Below are positions 32,931 to 44,349 of a stretch of DNA of 64,000 nucleotides, in pieces. The position numbers were made by a program, and so were the translations under genes. The notes beneath the pieces were generated by a model. That model did no database searches, had not been told where the DNA came from, and saw only the letters and a list, made by a program, of their open reading frames with translations. The DNA comes from Cristatella mucedo (Eukaryota; Bryozoa; Phylactolaemata; Cristatellidae): contig WPIO01000016.1 in NCBI GenBank assembly GCA_009760855.2, positions 1,172,001 to 1,236,000 of the forward strand, written 5' to 3'. The number at the start of each line of letters is the position of its first letter. Positions within the stretch are counted from its first letter, which is position 1.

Positions 32931-33168
32931 AATATATATCGTGTTTACCCGAAAATGATTAGACCAAAAAACGCTAGTCTGCATGCACGGGGAATGTATG
33001 CTCTACCCCGGAAAGAAGCCCTAACGGCAGCCTCTTCGTGCAACGGAGCATTCGTTGCACGAAGACTCCTTCGGAGAGTGCAGCCGCGTGGTACCCGGCT
33101 AGATGGCTTCCTTCTGCGTTATGAACTATCTCTAAGAAGAGCAACAACACTTGTTTAACTGAAAGGCA

Positions 33169-33860
33169 GTGAAGTTGTTAAATATGCACTTGCATTCAAG
33201 TCATTTGTTGATGGCATCGACTTTTCCGAATACCAACTTTTCCAGTATGATTGCAATGGATGAAACTTCAGTGTTTATGGTCCAAGGTTCTCAAATGACA
33301 ATAGATCAGAGGGGTGCCTCGTCAATCTGCGTCCCCTCCATTAATTACGAAAGTGCACGCATTATCTGTTTTTGGCGATTCGTGTGGATGTGGACCGGAA
33401 GAAAGCCCCGCCTCAGATCATCAGTAAGGGCAAGAAAGATAAGATTGAACGTCTGTTGTTTATGTTCTTCAAACCGAAAAAGCCTGGTGCACACAATCAG
33501 TTATAAGGAAGTGGGACGATTTACATGCTATGCTGCCACTTGTTTTAAGAGGTGGCCAAAGAGGTCATCTAGTCTGAAATTCAGCCAGCACTCATCACGA
33601 TAAAGACGTGAAGAACTTGCTTGCAGAGAAAGAAATAGATCAAATAATGATTTCTGCTGTAATGACTGCCTCTCTCCAGACTCTTGATATTGCAAAAAAC
33701 AAGCCATTTAAGGACAATTTCAGCACGGAAATCAATGACTAAATTAAAATTAGAATAGAGAGAAATCTGAGTGGAAACTTACTGAAGCCTGGCCTGCAAA
33801 AGATTTTTACATGGGTTCAGAATTCATGGGATAAAATCACTGACAGCGGTGTTACTCTCC
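33169..33860 (+). pseudogene. pogo-like DDE transposase remnant
   Basis: A 144-codon frame contains MIAMDETSVF followed by TIDQRGASSI, matching the first catalytic aspartate block (NMDETPV...T-I-D-x-x-G-A) of pogo/Tigger/jerky-type DDE transposases. Further on, in another frame near 33640-33740, ISAVMTASLQTLDIAKNKPF matches the block around the third acidic residue (P-x-x-T-S-x-x-Q-P-L-D-v-x-x-N-K-x-F-K). The middle is broken by frameshifts and stops, so the gene is dead. Confidence 0.75.
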
Positions 33861-33869
33861 CTCTTGCTG

Positions 33870-34657
33870 ATGTGATTGCCAAGCGCAATCTAGGCTTTCA
33901 CTTCTATGCGGATGACACTCAGTTGTACCTTTGCTTTGATCCCTCCCAGCCTTCGAGCACCTCGAATTCTCCCAACTCCCTTGGTGCATGTATTGATGAC
34001 ATCCGCACATGGATGGCAGCAAATTTTCCCTAATCCAACGATGATAAAAACTAACTTATAAGTCATGGGCAAATCCAGCGTGATTCAGAAATTGGAAAAG
34101 CTAACGCTCAAAATTGGCTCTGCCAGCATTTCTCCTGTTGAATCAGCTCGAAATCTAGGTGTCTTGTTGAAAAGTGACCTCTCGTTAGACGACCACCTCA
34201 GCTCCACAATAAAGTCTGCCTACTTCAGATACATAACATTGCTAAAATTCGGGCTTGTTTAGATAAGGATACCACGTCTAAATTGGTCCATGCATTTGTA
34301 ACATCCCGTCTTGACTTCTGTAACTCACTGCTTGCTGGCCTACCACCATGTGCAATCAGGCTTGCGTCAGAACATCCCTTGACCTGACCACATTTAAAAG
34401 AAACCTAAAAACACACCTATTTAGGACAGCATTTAGTGGGTCCCTGTGATTCGTCCTTATGTGCTTATGCATGCTGACACTGTGCATGCTGCCACAAACC
34501 ACATTTGCATGCTGACTGTGTGCATGTCACCCCTAACCATGTTATTCATGTTGTTTATCAAGCATGATACCACTCACCATTCGATCGTGTTTCCTTTGCA
34601 GCAAACGTAAAGCACCTAGAAAGAGATTTGTGCTCTCTGAGGGCGGTTTATCAAGTG

Positions 34658-34705
<48 letters not shown>
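33870..34705 (+). mobile_element. LINE-B with internal deletion, nested in the transposon
   Basis: It holds the reverse transcriptase YADD region (FYADDTQLYLCFDPSQ) near 33905, an ARNLGVLL segment near 34150, and part of the thumb region. It then jumps to the ORF2 tail and 3' UTR and ends in a long ATT tail (34660-34705). Stops and the internal deletion show it is inactive. Confidence 0.85.
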
Positions 34706-34707
<2 letters not shown>

Positions 34708-35384
34708 ATGCACTACAAGCAGGCTAGGTGGACAAGAAAATCTCATTTAAGGAGAGTTCTACTGCTAGACATAAGAGATTAGGGCCAATAATTCCACAGG
34801 AAATAATGTCAGAAGAACTTCAGGCAAGACCTAAGGCCTTGGAGATGCACGACGACGTTCCAGAAGAAGGCATGGCTATCTTTGAATAAAAAGAGATTTT
34901 TGTACACGAATAAAATAAATTGTGTACATAAAAAAAGGAAAATTTGTGTACACAAGAAAGACAAGACATTGCCTGAAAATAAGCCCTAATGCAATTTTTC
35001 GGAAGTAAAATTAATATAAGACCTTACTTTCGGAAAAACACGATATATATGCATATATATTATTATATGTATTATTATTATTAGTATCTCTCATTCTCTA
35101 ACTGTCTGCCTACCTCTGCCTTTGCTTCCATCGAGAACATTTCTTTCCCCCACATACTACTTCTTAAGAAATCTATTTCCTTAGCACAGTAGATTATGAA
35201 GCTCCAGATGTTTTGTGATAATTGCACTGAGACCTTTGAAAGACTGAAGTGCATTTTTGCCTATCGCCTAATGCCTTAGCCATGATTGCAAAATGGAGTA
35301 CTGACTTCGGTGACATACTGACGTCGGTTGCATGCTGACCTGCCCTGGATTGATACCAGAGAGTGAGGCACCGACAGCTACAAT

Positions 35385-35800
35385 AATATAAATAATAATA
35401 CACTTGATAAAGCATACCCAGATGACTAAATCTCTTTCTAGGTGCTTTACATTTGCTGCAAAGGAAACACGATCGAATGGTGAGTGGTATCATGCTTGAT
35501 AAACAAACAAAATGAATACCATGGTTAGGAGTGACATGCACAGGGTCAGCATGCAAATGTGGTTAGTGGCAGCATGCACAGTGTCAGCATGCATAAGCAC
35601 ATAAGGACGAATCACAGGGTCCCACTAAATGCTGTCCTAAATAGGTGCGTTTTTAAATTCTTTTTAAATGTGGTCAAGTCAGGGGATGTCGTGCCGCAAG
35701 TCGGGAGAGAGAGTTCCAGGCTTTGAGAGCATACCAACTAAATGCACGGTCTCTACAGGATTCGAGGTTTGTACGAGGTGTTGGTAAACAGCACTGGCAG
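35385..35800 (-). mobile_element. LINE-B 3' end with ORF2 tail remnant
   Basis: A reversed AATAATA tail, the complete family 3' UTR, and a minus-strand coding remnant with LPTPRTNLESCRDRAFSWYA then LKAWNSL. Confidence 0.87.
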
Positions 35801-36250
35801 AAAAACAAGCTCGCCGACCAATTCAACACGGCAGCAACATGAGAGATAAAACTGCACCGAGGAACCCAGGATTGTAGCTGGCTATTTAAGCCTACAGCCA
35901 TTCGATTTATTATTACTAGAAGTCGAGCTGAGCTAATGATGTAAGGGGGCTGCACCACCCAGGCACCAGTGGCTGCTGGTGGGGAACTAAATGTTGCACT
36001 CACACCAACGGTCTATATGCCATTCATCTCGGCCTACTTATGCCACCCAGGTGTATATCATTGCCTGCTGAGCATACCCACACAGGACCAAGCCGAAGCA
36101 CAGGATGTGAGAGACATACTGGACAACTCACTTCCCTCACGTCAATGGCTCGAAGGCTTATCATGCAAATGTGGTGGTGACTCTATCGGTCTTGACGTGG
36201 AAAGTCACGCTGTGCCGACGTTACAACATGCCACAAGAGTACCACTGCAC
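35801..36250. other. Intron 2 sequence, nothing recognised
   Basis: Open frames here lack domains. From about 36255 the sequence matches the partial third gene copy at 43.7 kb. Confidence 0.45.
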
Positions 36251-36521
36251 GAGAGTGTGCGGCCACGACGAAACCGCCGGCCTACTGATGTGGCTGACTG
36301 ACTGGGTCAAGGAAGCCGGATAGTGAGGGGGCTATCAGATGAGACCGTCGGGCGTCGCCTTACAACTCTGGCACAGGAAGAAGTATTGTTGGTCACTGCT
36401 GCCATCTGGCTGCTCGCAAAACAAGACGGCTCGGGCCATAGCCGGCAGCTATCGAAGAGCCAGGAGCATTGGAGGAGCAGTCGCTGCAGTCAGCGTCGAA
36501 GCACTGACTGCCACTACTCAC

Positions 36522-36729
36522 CCTTCGTGTACGCCGGATTGACCGGCAGTATAATACCGCCGAGGGCCAGGACCGACAGGAAGACGACGGGATACTCGGC
36601 ATTGTTGGTGTTGCAAATGCACAGCACGTCCTTGACACCGAAGCCCATCTTCCTAAGTGCGCTGGCTGTCCGTTTCACCGAGTCGCCGAGCTGAGAGTAC
36701 GTAACAGTTCGGTTCGTGCCAGTTTCCAC
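36522..36729 (-). CDS. 4CL-like ligase copy 1, exon 2
   Basis: The acceptor GCTGCTGTTGTAG is followed by GTG GAA ACT, and the donor is GTGAGT in phase 1 (208 nt). It encodes VETGTNRTVTYSQLGDSVKR, then ALRKMGFGVKDVLCI and LALGGIILPVNPAYTKG. T-Y-x-x-L, the G-V-x-x-G-D-like helix and the GG-x-x-x-P-x-NP-x-Y-T block are the usual N-terminal landmarks of ANL ligases. A near copy of this exon lies at 43983-44184. Confidence 0.93.
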
Positions 36730-37409
36730 CTACAACAGCAGCGGAAATTCTGCCAAACTGCATGCCGGGAAGCCTGGAATCTGCAAGCAGAGCTGCGAAC
36801 TTGTTGCCGGCCGAGTGAGGGGGTGGCTGGGCGAGTGGTAGAGGAGGGCTACCTCGAGAGACGGAGAGGGAAAGGTACCTCCCACGGATTTCAGCTTTGG
36901 CCTCGGCATCAAATGATCAGGCCGCTTTTTGTTCTGGTTAATACCTCTAGCTCGGGCACGTCCGACTGACTACCGTTGGATGTCCATCGGAAACTGGTGA
37001 CCGGCGTCCAAACCCACAGAAACCGACTCCAACTGAACAGCTTGAAGGCTGCTGCTGAAACAGCTGAGGAGGGAGCCCCCAGGCCCCTCAGGCCTTTTCG
37101 GGTGGGAGTGGCCTTCAAAGAGCTGGGCTAAGCCGACCGGCCAGTTGCAAGGAAAGGAGGCTTAGACTCGTGAAGACATATCTCATCATGCAGGTTCCAA
37201 CAGAAAGTATACATGCAAGCATCCATCCCAGCAGTCGCCAGGGAGGCAACTGGCTTCCTGCAGAGAGCTCAAAAGTCTGACATGCTTAGAGTAGACATAC
37301 CATAAACAACATATAACCATGCAGAGGTTGGGAAGTATGGATGAGGCTTAAGGAGGCGATTGGCTACAGAGACTCAGGTGGGAACAGCTGCAAAAACTGC
37401 ACAGTGAAG

Positions 37410-37925
<516 letters not shown>

Positions 37926-38159
37926 TGAGTCTATCCATCTATCTGTCGCTGGCACAAGGCAGCCGTATGCCTACGAAAAGGACTCGACTAGCCGGCTGCT
38001 GCCTGCCGAAAGGGGCCCTTCCGAAGAATGAGTGCACTATGCTAAGCACGACAACGCCAGCTACCACATGCACTAATGAGGTCACACTGCGTGGCTGCGA
38101 TGCACTTTTTTCCTACCCATGTCGCACAAACGTGCGATTGGTTTCAGATCTGCGATTGT

Positions 38160-39560
38160 AGGGAACGGGACAGGTTGGGGTGGAGGCGACGACGGCAAGC
38201 TAACGTCAGCGGCAGACGTCTGACTCCGTGCGATGCCGGCTACGCTCGTTCATCTTTGCCGCCGCGACATCCGGCGCCAGCTCAGCGACGTGGTACTTAC
38301 TACTGCTGACTTGCTGCCAAACGATTGCCAGTTTTGCATGACTTTCTCAGCGAAGTTGCCCTCCGGTATCACGGGCGCTTCGAAGCGGCTCTTCACGACG
38401 AAGGACGAAGCCGCTCGTGCGGCTAGCGCCTGCGGCGGCGGCTGGATCGACCAGCATCGGCCCAGCGGCAGGCCGGCAGCGGCCGCAGGCGGCGCCGCCA
38501 ACGTCCGGCCGGTCGCGAGCGTCTGCACGAGGCAGAAGCACGCCCGGCCGCGGCCGGCGGCCTGGCGTGCCAGCGTTCGTAGCAGCGGCAGCATCGTGAG
38601 TCGAGAGAGCGGTGGCGAAGCCGGCATGGGAGCCCGCGAGCCGCTGAGTGGCGGGCGGCGGTGGGACTCAGGAGGCCTTATGTGCCGGCCCTACTGCTAG
38701 CGGCAGAGCGTCCTGGAGAGAAGCTGTGTGCGATTGGCTGCGCCGGCCAATTGCTACTCGCCTCTAGCAGAGGCGCCGCCACCGAGCTGGCGTCAGCCGA
38801 CCGTGAACGGGTCCGCCGCCGCCTGTCGACTGTGCATCGCCCGCTGTCTCGCTTCGCCTCGTGGCCGCCGTCGCCGAAACGCCTCGAGGCCACAGTCGCA
38901 GTCTGCTCGCGGCTGGCGGTTGGGGATGCGTGCGCAGCCGTCGACGCATCTGTTACTCACAACTCGCGCGGAAGCTTGCATGCGCCCGCTCCTAGCTACC
39001 CGCGCATGATAATTCCTGGATGGAGGGAGGGCTGGCTGCTGGGCGAAAAGTGTGAACGGTGAGTGAGTGGTGCCGGTGGGGGGGGGGGGAGTAAGGGTAG
39101 GGACGGATCGCCACCCGAGAGCTGGCGGGCGGGGGCCTCGGAAGACGTCGAAGTTTAGCCGCCGGTGCCGGCTTTCTTTCGCACCGGAAGCCAGGTTCCT
39201 CCAGCGCAAATGGCCGATAGCGAGCGGCAGTTCTTAGGACGGTCACGCGAAGCGGCTACCGCCTACGGCTACGGCTACGCGCCGAGGCGCGGTGAGGCGA
39301 GTGACTGGCAGCTGTGCTTGTGGCGAGTGCCTGCCAGCGAGTGACTGCCGGACAGGAATGGTGAGACGTCGACATCTTCTGGACCGGTTTCGCTCTCGGC
39401 TTCGATTGAGCTCCAGTGCGTGCTTCGACCGCATGTATCACTCTGTTGGTCCGTCCACCAATCGTTTGTACCCTGAGCCGTTCGGATGGTCGCGATCGCA
39501 ACCCGTTCAGTAGCTGTTTCTATTTGCCATCTGCAACGTTGCTGCCTCTTTTGAACCAGA
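38160..39560. promoter_or_regulatory. CpG-rich block over exon 1
   Basis: The base composition changes sharply to high GC with frequent CpG from about 38160 to 39560, while neighbouring DNA is AT-rich and CpG-poor. Exon 1 and its upstream flank lie inside it. The best reading is the promoter and 5' region of gene copy 1. No TATA box was identified. A second, divergent transcription unit cannot be excluded. Confidence 0.6.
38301..38594 (-). CDS. 4CL-like ligase copy 1, exon 1 (presequence)
   Basis: The exon ends at a GTAAGT donor after GTCAGCAGTA (phase 0). I chose the ATG at 38594, which has A at -3, over the one at 38627, which has C at -3. The 294 nt then encode 98 residues. The first part, MLPLLRTLARQAAGRGRACF and on, is rich in Arg, Ala and Leu without acidic residues, as in mitochondrial targeting peptides. 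The mature part begins near FEAPVIPEGNFAEKVMQNWQ, which matches the start of ANL ligases (IPE-x-x-F-x-E...). The upstream in-frame start would add 11 residues. Confidence 0.85.
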
Positions 39561-39779
39561 TCCCTCGTCAAACAGCGCGGTAACGGCCACTTTCGACTAC
39601 GCTGCAGTCTATATAAGTGAAATAGAAATGACGGGCCAAATGTGCCTGCCCTGGCATGCTCGCTATTATGGACCTTTCGCCTAGATGGTACGCCTAGATC
39701 GCCGATTTGTTGGTACTGAGTGACTCACGTAAAGACCGGCTGACCAGTGCTGAGGAAATGGCCGTAAAAAAGAAGCGCA

Positions 39780-39862
39780 TCTTTTGCAGCAAACGAAAAG
39801 CGCTTAAAAAGAGATTGAGTTCTCTTAGGGCACTTTATCAGGCGTGTTATTATTTTGTATCT
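39780..39862 (+). mobile_element. LINE-B 3' terminus, short
   Basis: TTTTGCAGCAAACGAAAAGC through GAGTTCTCTTAGGGCAC and a short TTATTATTTT tail. Confidence 0.75.
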
Positions 39863-41200
39863 CCGTCTGTAACCCCACAAAGCCATAAAGAATTTGTGGG
39901 TTTTACGCAGGAGAGTTTTGTATAGTGCACTCACAGCCTAAGCGGCTTTCGGTACGCATTCGGTAGCCAACAGACTTCGTCTCACGCAACAAAGAGAAAG
40001 TGGGAAGATTAGCAGAGTCAGGAGAGCAGTTGAGGTAGTGAGCAGCAGCTCAGGACCGCTGAAAAGGATGAGCCATAGTCGGCAGTAGGAGAGTAGTTGT
40101 CGTTGCCTAAGAATTGTGGAAGCGAGTTCTGAAGTCTAGGACCTGCAGAGCTAAAGCTTCTGTCGCCAACGGTCTTTAACCGGAGAAATAGAACAGCTAA
40201 TTTATTGTCCACACAGGACCTGAGGGCGCGAACAGGCTGAAACTGATGCAGCAGTTCCGCTAGGTTTGAGGAGCCAAGCGGTGGCGGGCCTTGTGGGTTA
40301 GCATAAGAAGTTTTCTCTGTATCCGTTGATCAACCGGCAGCCATCCTAGCTCTTTTAGCAAAGGAAACACGTGCTCAAACCTCTGGAACTTGAAGACTAG
40401 CCTTGCAGCCACATTCATAGCCGGCTGCAGGAGCCTAGTTGCTTTCTTCGGAAGCCCAGCTAAAAGGAAATTAAATAATCAAGCCTAGACAAAATTAATG
40501 AACTAGTTAATTTTTTTCAAGCCATTGAGGAAAACAGCTTCTAACCTTAGATAGAGTTGGCTAGCTGTAAAAGCAGTCTTCTGAATGAAGCTTTTAAAAT
40601 TGAGGCAGCTGTCGAAAACGACACCTAAATTTCGAGCACGTTGTGATAATCGCACAACAGTATCGTTTATTAGAAGAGTAAAGTCTTTTAACCCAGCCAC
40701 ACGCTTAGGGTATCCTATGAGCAGCAGTTCGGTTGTATCATCATTTGGTTTCAAGAAGTTTTCCGACATCCAGGATCGAATGTCGGCAAGGCAAGCATTC
40801 AGTTTCTCAGTTGCTGAAGCAGATTCCGATGGTTTGAATGAAAAATACAGCTGAGTATCGTTAGCATAAAAGTGATATTCTATTCCATGGGCCTTAATCA
40901 TTTTTCCTAGAGGTTGAGTATACATGGAGAACACCAAAGGACCGAGTACAGACCCTTGAGGGACTCCACAGGTGACCGGTCGGTGACCGGCCACTTCCAC
41001 GTCTGAGCCATAAGTGCCGCTGCCCGGGCTATCAGAAGGGCGGCTGCGGCAATCGATAAGATCGCGATGGGCTCGAATCACCTTACGCTGCTTCGACTCG
41101 CTGTACGGCATCTCAAGGTCAAATTGCCTGCCGCGAAATGGCTGCATTAGGCTACTCCGTCGACAGGCGACAGGCAAGGACTCTTGACTAAATATAGTAT
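39863..41200 (-). mobile_element. LINE-A, 3' half, antisense
   Basis: This is the minus-strand copy of a second LINE family (LINE-A). It runs from the reverse transcriptase at about 41000 to the 3' end with GTTACAGACGGAGATAC. Coding includes [20 protein letters not shown] and, near the 3' end, DNKLAVLFLRLKTVGDRSFS. In the catalytic box Asp is replaced by Asn (YAND for YADD). The coding region is broken into several frames. Confidence 0.88.
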
Positions 41201-41204
41201 ACAT
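40503..41204 (-). pseudogene. LINE-A reverse transcriptase, YAND instead of YADD
   Basis: A 233-codon open frame carries the RT palm and part of the thumb: [10 protein letters not shown] (motif B), [10 protein letters not shown] (motif C), and [20 protein letters not shown] downstream. The first catalytic Asp of motif C is Asn, so the enzyme would be inactive even if expressed. The frame starts downstream of motif A, so it is 5'-truncated. Confidence 0.85.
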
Positions 41205-41309
41205 ATATGTATGCCATATTTATATTTAGTCACTCGGATGTTAGAGTCGAAGGATGCACGGAAGGGAAAAAATTCATAAAACTCAGTAAATCCTGTGAGG
41301 AGCGAGTGC

Positions 41310-41720
41310 TTTTTAGCTTTTAAAAAATGTCGCCTAGTTAGGGAATGTCGTGACGTCAGTCGTGACGTCAGTCAGAAGTGAGTTCTAGGCTTTCAGAGCG
41401 CATTAAATAAACGCCCGTTCTCCAGAAGATTTGAGGTTCGTACGAAGTGTAGCTCAACTACTAGATTCAGAATAGCGGGTGGTGGGATGCTTAGTCTGGT
41501 TAGCGTGTAGTTCTGATTGGTAGGCAGGATCCAGAGAATGAAGGGACCTATTAGTGAGTGACAAAACCTCGACGTCGATGGGCTGCTTGATTGGGAGCCC
41601 GGTACGTGAAGAATGATGTAATGTGGTAACTGCGAAGCCTGTGACAAACAAGCCAAGCTGCAGAGTTTGGCACCGGCTGCAAGTGCTTGATTGCTTAGAT
41701 CGGTGGACTTTGAAAGCAGT
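41310..41720 (-). mobile_element. LINE-B ORF2-tail fragment, decayed
   Basis: It matches the reversed ORF2 tail of other copies (GTGAGTTCTAGGCTTTCAGAG, GATTTGAGGTTCGTACGA) and extends to the RSLHSLDPAY region on the minus strand. The 3' UTR is missing. Confidence 0.75.
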
Positions 41721-42320
41721 TAGTTATCAGACTCTGTCAAAGGTCAAGCAAAACTGGCATGGAGAGTTTCCAAAAATTGTTAGCATTCAAAAAGGCCGCT
41801 AGACACCCGATGCAATGCTGACTCTGTGGAGTGTGAAGCTTTCAAACTGTAACTTACTTTCTAGGCTTGAAACTTTAATATAAGAGTTTAGTTGGTCTGC
41901 CACTACTCATTCCAGTGTTTTTCTTTTATAGAAACGGAAGTAGGGAGATTGGGCGGAAGTTGCTTAAGCTCCACTAGTCTAGTATTGCTTTTTAAATGAG
42001 TGGCCCAACAATTGCCTGTTTGAAAAGTGCGGGAACAAGACCTGAGCCTGAAGACATATTTATTATGTTAGCTTGCATGACAGCAACACAAATGTGCATT
42101 GCTGAAGTAGATCAATAGGAATATGGTCTAGAGGGCTAGTAATCGTCTTTGACTGGTAGACGAAATTTCGGAATGAGGTCACTAGTAGAAGGCGTGAGTG
42201 CAGATATTGAAGTTTCGAGGAGTTATGGGACATTATGCCGGTGGGATGCTGCTGACGAAGGAGTCCAGTGAGGACACGGTTGGTTACCTTAGAGACCGAC
42301 TCATCTTATCTAAGCAGCGA
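41721..42320. other. Unassigned
   Basis: No domain or repeat match was recognised. Short resemblance to LINE-like sequence near 59.87-59.94 kb (GACTCTGTGGAGTG). Confidence 0.4.
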
Positions 42321-42326
42321 AGGTTT

Positions 42327-42465
42327 GGCCCAGTGGTTAAGGTGTTAGCCCCGATCAAGGTCAAGGTGAATGCATTTGATGGCCGAGGTCGTGGGATCGA
42401 GCCCCGTGGTATAGTCGAAGCTCCTGAATAGATATCAGGTTGTCATAAGGCGCTATACATATTAT
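42327..42465 (+). mobile_element. SINE-2 (tRNA-derived)
   Basis: TTGGCCCAGTGGTTAAGGTG forms an A box and GGGATCGAGCCCC a B box. The ATGCATTTGATGGCCGAGGTC stretch between them is shared with the copy at 58.4 kb. This head differs from SINE-1, so it is a separate family. The tail GGCGCTATACATATT leads into a TA repeat. Confidence 0.82.
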
Positions 42466-42510
42466 TTATATACATATATATATATATATGTATATTACAT
42501 ATATATATCG
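42466..42510. repeat. TA-rich simple repeat
   Basis: TACATATATATATATATATG and a mirror-like continuation after the SINE-2 tail. Confidence 0.85.
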
Positions 42511-43194
42511 TGATTACAAAGAAGCTAGTGACGCTATCTGCTAGATGATCTCAAACATTTACTAAGTTTATGAGGCGCTAACTTGGGAGCGGTTAAGGAG
42601 ATGATGGGCGGCATAAAGTATTGCATGCCTATTCAACCGCACTTGACTTCTCAGCATTGCAAGGCGTTGCGGGTCATATCCAAAGCAGCACTCTTGCTGC
42701 TATTGAAGCCGCTCTTATCAGCTCGAGGCATAGCAAGGGCGATGTGTCATAAAAAGAGGATACCGTTTGATGACATTCAAGATATCCCGCCAATGTAAAC
42801 GGACACTTGGGTGTTCGCTCTGTTTCGTTGAGTGCCCTCAAGATAGCTCGTCGCCCCGCCCCCTAAAAGCGACGAAAGTGATTGGAGTGAATGCAATCGT
42901 TTTGAATGGAGAATAGACTGAAGGCCGTCGTCGTTCTGAAAAGACTCGTGCATGCCGGCCGTCGTAGCTGAGATAAGCTTTCTTCAGCCAAAGACAGAGC
43001 TCGGCGCAGCACTGGACGTTCTCGTGCCCTTTAACTTTCGGACCCGCGTCCGGTGAAGGCTGCTGTGTTCCTAGATCTCGTGCAAGAATGTCTGCATGAC
43101 AAAGCGAAGGACTCCTTGCATAAAATCAGGGGCCGGTTTGCTATGCGTGGCCATGACTCTTTGTAGCTCGTATGAACCTTTCGTGGGCTCGACG
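42511..43194. other. Unassigned
   Basis: No gene or known repeat recognised. Open frames are short and without motifs. Confidence 0.4.
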
Positions 43195-43660
43195 AAATAC
43201 CGGTATCCATCGAAACCCACCGCAGTCGATGTGATGCAAAATGCCCTAAAATAGGTTTCAAAATGCTTCAATTTGTAATGCATGTTATAAAGCACACTGA
43301 TTAAAGTCAACCACATCATTTCATGCAATTGTATAATAAGTATAATCTCGGGCAATGCATGGCAATCTACGGCAACGGCTCGGCTCGAAGCAGCAACGCA
43401 CTACAATCCGTATCAAGTTGACACTAAATTGACTCACAAAGTGCCGATTGTCATCGCATTTCACATTTATTTGTGCTAAAAGTGAAATCGTAGGACTTTC
43501 AAGCTATTTTGCAGGTTAATAGCCAACAATACACGGCAATTGACAGCAATGGCAGGGACCAATACCGAAATCCGTGGCAAATCGACGAGAAATTGGCTGC
43601 ACAAAGCTCCAATTCTCATTCCACCTAACATCTCACTGCACGCCCTTGGTACTTTCAAAC
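43195..43660. repeat. Displaced satellite block matching 12.07-12.47 kb
   Basis: From GATGCAAAATGCCCTAAAAT to the CATTCCACCTAACATCTCAC stretch this follows the satellite at about 12068-12470 unit for unit, including AAAGCACACTG, TCTCGGGCAATGCATGGCAA and GGCAGGGACCAATACC. It is a copied piece of that particular part of the array and not an independent array. Confidence 0.87.
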
Positions 43661-43714
43661 CTCTCTGACCATTCAATTCAGATTTCCATATTTCCCCATG
43701 CCATTGCCATGGCA

Positions 43715-44345
43715 GCCACGACGACACCGCCGGCCTACCGGTACGGCTGACTGACTGGATTAAGGACGCCGGATATTGATGGGGTAATAGATGAGACCAT
43801 CAGGCGTCGCCTTACAACTCCATCTCAGGAAAAAGTATTGTCGGTCACTGCTGGCAGCTCGCAAAACAAGCAGGCTTCGGTGGCATTTTTGGGCAGCCCG
43901 CAGCCATCGAAGAGTCTGGAAGTGGCTGGAGGCGCTTGAGAGCGGTACAGTCGGCGTCGCAGCACTAACTGCCACTACTCACCCTTCGTGTACGCTGGAT
44001 TGATCGGCAGTATAATACCCCCAAGGGCCATCGCCGACTGGTAGACGACGGGATAGTCGGCATTGTTGGTGTTGCAAATGCACTGCACGTCCTTGACACC
44101 AAAGCCCATCTTCCTAAGTGCTGTCCGGTTCACCAAGCCAGCGAGCTGAGAGTATTTAACAGTTCGGTTCGTGCCAGTTTCCACCTACAACGGCAGTGGA
44201 AAAGCTGCCGAATTGCATGCTGGGAAGCTTGGTATGGGAAAGCAGAGCTGCAATAGTACGATTGGTTTCGGATCTTCGATCGGGGGGGGGGGCGGGATGA
44301 GACGGTGGAGGCGGTGATGGCATGATGCCGTCGGCAGCAGCAGTC
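43715..44345 (-). repeat. Partial third copy of the ligase gene (exon 2 region)
   Basis: 43.72-44.25 kb matches 36.255-36.80 kb (intron 2 side, exon 2, start of intron 1). Then 44.255-44.345 kb matches about 38.13-38.24 kb (end of intron 1 just before exon 1), so the long microsatellite intron is missing. On one side it joins the satellite block, on the other a Gypsy gag-protease fragment exactly where exon 1 should follow. Confidence 0.82.
43983..44184 (-). CDS. Orphan exon 2 of a partial ligase copy
   Basis: This is 202 nt against 208 in copy 1, with both splice sites kept (acceptor TTGTAG, donor GTGAGT) and an open frame. It reads VETGTNRTVKYSQLAGLVNR, then ALRKMGFGVKDVQCI and LGGIILPINPAYTKG. 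Two codons are deleted before ALRKMG and several residues differ. No matching exon 1 or exon 3 was found nearby, so it is probably a non-functional leftover. It could still be spliced into a read-through transcript from copy 2, which lies upstream on the same strand. Confidence 0.75.
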
Positions 44346-44349
44346 CAAC

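Larger units (their letters stand above)
32932..35047 (+). mobile_element. pogo/Tigger-like DNA transposon, decayed, with nested LINE
   Basis: The left end reads ATCGTGTTTACCCGAAAATG. The right end, reversed, reads ATCGTGTTTTTCCGAAAGTA, giving terminal inverted repeats flanked by TA-rich DNA. Inside, in several frames, are transposase remnants. The right arm also holds the AAAATAAGCCCTAATGCA type subterminal sequence common in such elements. A LINE fragment splits the element between the transposase and the right end. Confidence 0.72.
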
